From positions 1 through 64,000 of the forward strand of contig CBDETC010000001.1 in assembly GCA_965242845.1 (NCBI GenBank): a stretch of 64,000 bases of DNA, read 5' to 3'. Of this stretch, positions 59,363 to 64,000 are shown piece after piece. Below the pieces are notes generated by a model. It was not told the origin of the DNA, did no database searches, and saw only the letters and a program-made list of their open reading frames with translations. Source of the DNA: RHLJ01 sp965242845 (GTDB lineage: Bacteria > Bacteroidota > Rhodothermia > Balneolales > Balneolaceae). The number at the start of each line of letters is the position of its first letter. The first letter of the stretch is position 1. A program made the position numbers and the translations under genes.

Positions 59363-60372
59363 AAATAATCGTAACTGGCGGTGCAGGATTTATCGGCTCA
59401 AATCTAATCTTATATCTTTTTGAGAAGAATAAAGACTGGCACATCTACAATATCGATAAACTAACCTATGCATCGGACAGGGGATTCCTGGATTCCCTAA
59501 AGGATTCAGAAAGATACCATTTCAAGAAGGTTGATCTGGTAGACAGAAAAGCAGTACAGGATGTGGTAAAAACATTTCAACCGGATGGAGTATTCCATTT
59601 GGCTGCAGAATCTCATGTTGATAATTCTATTGCTGGACCAGAACCTTTTATCCAATCTAATGTGGTTGGTACCTTCAATATTCTTGAAGAATGCAGGCAG
59701 CTTTGGGGAGCAGACGAAAGCAACTGGAAAAACAACCGTTTTCTTCATGTATCTACCGATGAGGTTTATGGTGAATTAGAAGACGATGGATTATTCACCG
59801 AAACCACTCCTTACGCTCCAAATTCTCCATATTCGGCGTCCAAAGCAGGAAGTGATATGATCGTTAGGTCTTATTACCAAACCTACAAAATGAATGTAGT
59901 GACGACGAATTGTTCCAATAATTATGGGCCTCATCAGCATGATGAGAAACTTATCCCTACGGTTATTCGCAATGCTGTTCAGCAGAACCCAATACCAGTA
60001 TATGGTAAAGGTCAAAATGTAAGGGATTGGCTTTTTGTTAAAGATCACTGTGAAGCACTTGAGACGGCTTTTTTGAAAGGGAAAGCTGGAGAAACCTACA
60101 ATGTGGGAGGAAATAATGAGTGGAAAAATCTTGATCTGGTTGAAAAGATTTGTGACTTGCTGAATCAGGAAGTCGGGAAAGGACCGGAAGGAGATTACAA
60201 GAACCTGATCAGTTTCGTCACTGATCGGTTAGGTCATGATTTCAGGTATGCAATCGATGCATCAAAAATAAAAAAAGAACTCAGCTGGGAGCCATCCATT
60301 GATTTTGATGGAATGCTGAAGGAAACCATTTTGTGGTACTTAAATAAGTACAAGGATTCAATTAAAAAATAG
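59359..60372 (+). CDS. rmlB: dTDP-glucose 4,6-dehydratase
   Basis: 337 residues of the extended SDR family. NAD-binding TGGAGFIGSN lies at residues 6-15, followed by LAAESHVDNSI, the STDEVYGEL segment with the dehydratase Asp-Glu pair, and catalytic YSASKAGSD (YxxxK). NCSNNYGPHQHDEKLIPTVI is also family-typical. It oxidises dTDP-glucose at C4 and removes water across C5-C6. It overlaps rmlC by 4 bases. With RmlD and RmlC it completes the pathway except for RmlA. Confidence 0.96.
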   Translation: MKIIVTGGAGFIGSNLILYLFEKNKDWHIYNIDKLTYASDRGFLDSLKDSERYHFKKVDLVDRKAVQDVVKTFQPDGVFHLAAESHVDNSIAGPEPFIQSNVVGTFNILEECRQLWGADESNWKNNRFLHVSTDEVYGELEDDGLFTETTPYAPNSPYSASKAGSDMIVRSYYQTYKMNVVTTNCSNNYGPHQHDEKLIPTVIRNAVQQNPIPVYGKGQNVRDWLFVKDHCEALETAFLKGKAGETYNVGGNNEWKNLDLVEKICDLLNQEVGKGPEGDYKNLISFVTDRLGHDFRYAIDASKIKKELSWEPSIDFDGMLKETILWYLNKYKDSIKK

Positions 60373-60380
60373 ACAGTGCT

Positions 60381-60836
60381 ATGAGCAGGAAGTATTGGTT
60401 ATGTAAATCAGAGCCTGATAATTACAGTATCGACGAACTGGAACAAGACGGTGTGACGCCTTGGGACGGAGTAAGGAATTATGCAGCTCGAAATTTTATG
60501 AGAGATGAAATGGGAGTGGGAGATCTTGTCTTTTTCTACCATTCCAACCAAAAGCCTCCAGCAATTGTAGGAATCATGGAAGTGTGCAGCGAGCCATATC
60601 CGGATGCTCTTCAATTCGATAAAGATTCCAAGTACTTTGACGAAAAGAGTTCAGAAAGTGATCCCCGTTGGGTGAATGTGGATATGAAATTTATTGAGAA
60701 GCTCACCGAACCCATCGGGAGAGATACATTAAAAGCTGAGCCTAAACTGGAAGGTATGGAGCTGTTCAGATTAGGCCGGCTATCTATCACTCATGTTACC
60801 GAAGAAGAGTGGAATGTAATTATGGGGATGAAATAA
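60381..60836 (+). CDS. EVE domain-containing protein
   Basis: 151 residues, the whole length being one EVE (PUA-like) domain: YWLCKSEPDNYSIDELEQDG, WDGVRNYAARNFMRDEM, GDLVFFYHSN and VGIMEVCSEPYPD, then WVNVDMKFIEKL. Such proteins bind modified bases in DNA or RNA; the closest named type is the thymocyte nuclear protein 1 (YTH/ASCH-related) group. Physiological function in bacteria is unproven. It starts 8 bases after rmlB, so it may be read through from the rml operon, though no functional link is apparent. Confidence 0.9.
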   Translation: MSRKYWLCKSEPDNYSIDELEQDGVTPWDGVRNYAARNFMRDEMGVGDLVFFYHSNQKPPAIVGIMEVCSEPYPDALQFDKDSKYFDEKSSESDPRWVNVDMKFIEKLTEPIGRDTLKAEPKLEGMELFRLGRLSITHVTEEEWNVIMGMK

Positions 60837-60837
60837 G

Positions 60838-61377
60838 CTAAGGCTTTTTTTTTATTTCATAAGTAATTATCTGGGGTCCATCCTCAAATGCTTCCTGCTC
60901 AATCAAATTTAGAGACGCCTTAGTTTTAGAATCTCCAAAAAGGGGAATTCCTTCGCCTAATATAATCGGGTTAAGCTTTAATTTAAGTTGGTCAATCAAT
61001 CCATGATCTAACAGCCATCCAGCAAAAACTCCCCCACCACATAAATAGATATCGGTTTCTGATGCTTCTTTAATTTCTTTAACTCGCTCGATGGATTTCT
61101 TCTCGATGTGTACAGTATCAGCTAACTCTTCAATATGCATTGAATCAGAAAAGATATAATGCTCCATATGTCGATATGCTGGCTGACCAGGCTTTAATCC
61201 GAATTGGTACCCAAATTCATAGGTTCTTCTACCCATAATCACTGTTTTGAAGGCTTGTAAATCAACAAAGTATTTTTCGACACCTTTTCCTTCATGAGCG
61301 AATAGACTAATGTCATCGTTTACTCCGGCTATAAACCCATCGAGTGATGTAGCTACGTAATAAATAATCTTATTCAT
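60838..61377 (-). CDS. dihydrofolate reductase-like / RibD C-terminal family reductase
   Basis: 179 residues. It has the RibD C-terminal fold: IIYYVATSLDGFIAGVNDD at the start, VIMGRRTYEFGYQFG (the G-R-x-T-Y NADP-binding motif), IYLCGGGVFAGWLLDHGLID and IILGEGIPLFGDS. Members reduce pterin-like or pyrimidine substrates with NADPH; this stand-alone type is not the riboflavin enzyme itself because the deaminase half is absent. Substrate is unknown. It is convergent with the EVE gene (1 base between) and divergent from the dCTP deaminase gene. Confidence 0.88.
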   Translation of the reverse strand: MNKIIYYVATSLDGFIAGVNDDISLFAHEGKGVEKYFVDLQAFKTVIMGRRTYEFGYQFGLKPGQPAYRHMEHYIFSDSMHIEELADTVHIEKKSIERVKEIKEASETDIYLCGGGVFAGWLLDHGLIDQLKLKLNPIILGEGIPLFGDSKTKASLNLIEQEAFEDGPQIITYEIKKKP

Positions 61378-61490
61378 AGTAAGAATATAGAATTAGTTGT
61401 AGGTCATTGTTCAAATATAGCTCAACTTAAGACTTTCCGATTTCTCTTTAACACTTCTGTTTATATCTTCTCATAAAACTACCGGATTAC

Positions 61491-62699
61491 ATGCCCGAGA
61501 CTTCCAAAGCTGTTCATCTTCGTACTAAAGGAGTTCTTCCAGTTCAAAAGCTTAAACTTCTACGCGATTTAGAAATCATTGATTCTCATCCCGATTATCC
61601 AATCAAGGACAATCAGTTTCAACCCAACTCTCTGGACCTTCGATTGGGCGAGGTAGCTTATAGGGTTCGGTGCAGCTTCTTGCCTGAGAATGAGACGGTA
61701 GAACAAAAGCTGGATAAGCTCGAGCAATATTCGTTTTCAATCAAAGATGGAGCTGTCCTGGAAGAGAATTGTGTGTACATCATTCCTTTGCTGGAATCAC
61801 TCAATCTCCCTAAGGCTCATTACTCTACTCAAAACGGAGTAGAAGCCGGAAGCTCAGATGAAGTGCAATTGTTTTCGGTGGAGAACTTATCTGCAAAAGC
61901 CAATCCCAAAAGCTCAACAGGTAGGCTGGATGTGTTTACAAGAGTAATTACTGATTACTCCCATCGCTTTGAAGAAATTACTCCTGGATATCAGGGGAAG
62001 TTATATCTCGAAGTAGTGCCCAAATCCTTTTCCATCAAAGTACAAACCGGTCAGCGATTAAATCAGCTAAGAATCCGTCACGGCTTTGAAGTGGTTTCCG
62101 ACCAGGATTTGCTTCGCATTCACGATACGGAACCATTATTGTTTGATCAGAATATTGATCCTGTTTCAATGGAGCAGATTAAAGTGAATAAGGGGCTCTT
62201 TATGAGTGTTCAGTTGAAGGGAGAATATGGGGAGATCATAGGTTATAAAGCGAAAAAGCATAGTAATTTCATCGATCTGAATAATATTGGACATTATTCT
62301 GTCGATGAATTCTGGGAACCTATTTATGCTACTAAAGATGCCAAAGTGATTTTGGAACCAGAGGCCTTTTATATATTTGCCTCAAAAGAAAGGATACGAG
62401 TACCTGCTCATTTAGCTTGTGAAATGATGGCATATGATACAGGGTCCGGAGAACTAAGGACTCACTATGCTGGTTTTTTTGATAGTGGTTTTGGTGGATC
62501 TATTGAAGATAAAGGGGCTCGAGCAGTGTTGGAGGTACGATCACATGATGTTCCCTTTATGATAGAAGATGGACAAACGCTATTCAGCATGCAGTTTGAG
62601 CCTAATACTGAGATTCCGGAATTCATTTATGGAACCGAAATAGATAGCAATTACCAGGGGCAAGGACTAAAGCTAGGGAAGCACTTTAAAAACCTATGA
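61491..62699 (+). CDS. dcd: 2'-deoxycytidine 5'-triphosphate deaminase, two-domain form
   Basis: 402 residues, about twice the single-domain Dcd. The first half has QPNSLDLRLGEVAYRV and LDVFTRVITDYSHRFEEI; the second has FYIFASKERIRVPAHLACEM and the dUTPase-fold motif HYAGFFDSGFGGS, with the DxGFxG sequence of dCTP deaminases. This long form is known from alphaproteobacteria and relatives. It deaminates dCTP to dUTP for dTTP synthesis. The stop overlaps the next start (ATGA). A divergent promoter region of 113 bases precedes it, with TATATCTTC near 61462 as a possible -7 element. Confidence 0.85.
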   Translation: MPETSKAVHLRTKGVLPVQKLKLLRDLEIIDSHPDYPIKDNQFQPNSLDLRLGEVAYRVRCSFLPENETVEQKLDKLEQYSFSIKDGAVLEENCVYIIPLLESLNLPKAHYSTQNGVEAGSSDEVQLFSVENLSAKANPKSSTGRLDVFTRVITDYSHRFEEITPGYQGKLYLEVVPKSFSIKVQTGQRLNQLRIRHGFEVVSDQDLLRIHDTEPLLFDQNIDPVSMEQIKVNKGLFMSVQLKGEYGEIIGYKAKKHSNFIDLNNIGHYSVDEFWEPIYATKDAKVILEPEAFYIFASKERIRVPAHLACEMMAYDTGSGELRTHYAGFFDSGFGGSIEDKGARAVLEVRSHDVPFMIEDGQTLFSMQFEPNTEIPEFIYGTEIDSNYQGQGLKLGKHFKNL

Positions 62700-62917
62700 G
62701 CCTGCCAATAGTAGCCCGCTGTATTTGTTCCGATATCAGTTTTGCTGATATGAAAAAGATTGCTGAGGAACAACAGATTACATCTGTCGAGGAGCTTAGG
62801 GAGCAGGATATTTGCTGCAATAATTGCTTAATGTGCGAGCCCTATGTTGAAATGGTTTTGGAAACCGGAAGAACTGAATTTGAGCTCGGAGTTTATCTAA
62901 GCAAGCCTAAAGTTTAA
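62696..62917 (+). CDS. small Bfd-like [2Fe-2S]-binding protein
   Basis: 73 residues. Cys pairs CIC (9, 11) and CCNNCLMC (40, 41, 44, 47), with about 29 residues between, match the C-x-C...C-x2-C plan of Bfd-type [2Fe-2S] domains, as do the short helices (DMKKIAEEQQITSVEELREQ). It is a lone domain, so it may deliver electrons, act in iron release or be a regulatory cluster protein. It overlaps dcd by 4 bases and shares one base with the rsmE start (TAATG), so all three are translated as a chain. The reason for this company is not clear. Confidence 0.72.
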   Translation: MSLPIVARCICSDISFADMKKIAEEQQITSVEELREQDICCNNCLMCEPYVEMVLETGRTEFELGVYLSKPKV

Positions 62918-63612
62918 TGGATACCCTTTTTTATGCCCCTATCGAAGATTTTGAATCCAACCAATGGGTAGAGCTCAAAGGTCAGGAAGCTCAGCATATT
63001 TCTAAGGTATTAAGAAATGGCATAGGTAGTAAAATCAGGGTTGCTAATGGCAGGGGAGAGATTTATTTCTGCGAAATCACAGAGATTAATCGTCATTCAG
63101 TAATCGCTAAATGTGGTGCATCTACAACCGAGTCTGAGCCTGATATCAAAAAAACGCTCGCTTTTGGAGTGATCAAGAAAAGAGATCGGTTGGAATTCGC
63201 CATTGAAAAAGCTGTAGAACTTGGGGTGTGGGAAATCTGTCTGTTTAATGCTGATCATTCAGAAAGAGCGAAGATCAATAAAGATCGATTCTATACATTA
63301 ATCATTAGTGCCTTTAAACAAAGTGGACGTTACTGGTTGCCCCAACTCAATATACTTGATTCCATAGATGAAGTACTTCAGCACTACAGGGGTTCAGACT
63401 GGATAATGGCTCACGAAAAGGCGGATCAATCTTCAAGAGCTGGGCAACTGGCGAAAGGGAATAATGTTCTTTTTGTAGGACCTGAAGGAGGCTTTTCTGA
63501 TCGGGAAGTACAGCTAATAGAGCAACAAAAAGGAGAAATTATTTCTTTGGGAGCTAATCGCTTACGGGCTGAGACAGCTGTAACAGCTCTGCTTTCTCAA
63601 TATTTATTTTAG
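62917..63612 (+). CDS. rsmE: 16S rRNA m3U1498 methyltransferase
   Basis: 231 residues. The N-terminal PUA-like part includes LKGQEAQHISKVLRNGIGSK, and the C-terminal SPOUT trefoil-knot part has LFVGPEGGFSDREVQLIEQ and SLGANRLRAETAVTALLS, the RsmE signature for S-adenosylmethionine binding. It methylates N3 of U1498 in 16S rRNA. It is last in the dcd-Bfd-rsmE run and overlaps the convergent partial gene by 4 bases. Confidence 0.95.
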   Translation: MDTLFYAPIEDFESNQWVELKGQEAQHISKVLRNGIGSKIRVANGRGEIYFCEITEINRHSVIAKCGASTTESEPDIKKTLAFGVIKKRDRLEFAIEKAVELGVWEICLFNADHSERAKINKDRFYTLIISAFKQSGRYWLPQLNILDSIDEVLQHYRGSDWIMAHEKADQSSRAGQLAKGNNVLFVGPEGGFSDREVQLIEQQKGEIISLGANRLRAETAVTALLSQYLF

Positions 63613-64000
63613 AAAGGAGAGAGGTCGGGTTCAATAAAATTGAGCTTAGCTTCTGCAGAAGAAAAGATATCTATGCTGTAGTGCGAGTCTAATAACTCTT
63701 TGAACCTGGATTTGAGCTGAGGGAATTCTTTAATGAAATCTTTAAAAGTAAGCGACGACGATTTCGCCATAAAATGATTAACCGCTTTTACCGCTGCCTC
63801 GGTAACAGTACGGTTGAATTTGGAGTGGGCACCTAATGATTCTGCGTAGTTCTTAATCTGCTCATTCATATTCTCAACAGCTTTTTCAATGCCATAATGG
63901 TGAATATGAATCCATGCGAGCCTAAGATGCGCTTCATGGGTAAATAGTCCAGGTGGTAGGATGCAATCCCGGAACTGTTGTTCAAACGTTAGATCGTCAA
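63609..64000 (-). CDS. conserved hypothetical protein, N-terminus beyond the window
   Basis: The open frame continues past an internal ATG at 63869 to the window edge, so the visible part is about 130 residues. It reads DDLTFEQQFRDCILPPGLF, then THEAHLRLAWIHIHHYGIEK, and later FNRTVTEAAVKAVNHFMAKS. The layout (a THxxHLRLAW helix, then a xxRTVT motif 30-40 residues on) is one I have seen in uncharacterised short helical proteins of many bacteria; no function is assigned. The His-rich helix might bind a metal. It ends in a convergent overlap with rsmE. Confidence 0.65.
   Translation of the reverse strand, partial: DDLTFEQQFRDCILPPGLFTHEAHLRLAWIHIHHYGIEKAVENMNEQIKNYAESLGAHSKFNRTVTEAAVKAVNHFMAKSSSLTFKDFIKEFPQLKSRFKELLDSHYSIDIFSSAEAKLNFIEPDLSPF

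Overview
The window looks like a piece of chromosome from a marine or saline bacterium of the Balneolota/Rhodothermota branch (Bacteroidota sensu lato). The grounds are: four secreted giants ending in a type IX secretion (T9SS) sorting domain of the NYPNPFNP type, DUF4402 fimbrial subunits, weak Shine-Dalgarno sequences, several TTG/GTG starts, and moderate AT richness. This placement is inference; no rRNA or tRNA gene is present. No insertion sequence or CRISPR array is visible, and no gene-free stretch exceeds 300 bases.

Left flank (1-12891), mostly housekeeping: a truncated alpha/beta hydrolase, a DUF45 (YgjP-like) zinc protein, a D-amino-acid-oxidase-type flavoprotein, a possible lipoprotein, a stand-alone receiver protein, a membrane protein with a 29-residue repeat, a plant-type ferredoxin-NADP reductase, a DUF502 protein, alaS, and the pyruvate dehydrogenase genes for E1alpha, E1beta and E2. 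A REP-like palindrome and a terminator close this block.

Core (13034-57642): 44.6 kb in which every gene lies on the minus strand. In transcription order it holds four giant T9SS-exported proteins (1211, 2684, 2678 and 2517 aa); a twice-repeated three-gene cassette resembling pilV-pilW-pilX minor pilins but without prepilin leaders; a small carbohydrate-binding-like protein; three DUF4402-type minor subunits; one Ala/Thr/Ser-rich DUF4402 major-subunit candidate with its own strong terminator; and a tight six-gene operon. That operon encodes a periplasmic fimbrial chaperone, an usher-like outer-membrane protein with a C-terminal TPR, a fusion of a FliF periplasmic/membrane region to FliG-like domains, a TPR lipoprotein, MotA, and MotB with three SPOR-like repeats. 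The operon thus pairs the parts of an ion-driven flagellar motor with a chaperone-usher secretion pathway, and no flagellar rod, hook, filament or export gene is nearby. I regard this as the candidate undescribed system: an energised, possibly moving or rotating, surface fimbria. That is inference from content and context.

Right flank (57867-64000): an rml (dTDP-rhamnose) operon in which rmlA survives only as a 29-codon remnant in front of intact rmlD, rmlC and rmlB; an EVE-domain protein; a RibD/DHFR-like reductase; a two-domain dCTP deaminase, a Bfd-like [2Fe-2S] protein and rsmE in overlapping order; and a partial conserved hypothetical protein.
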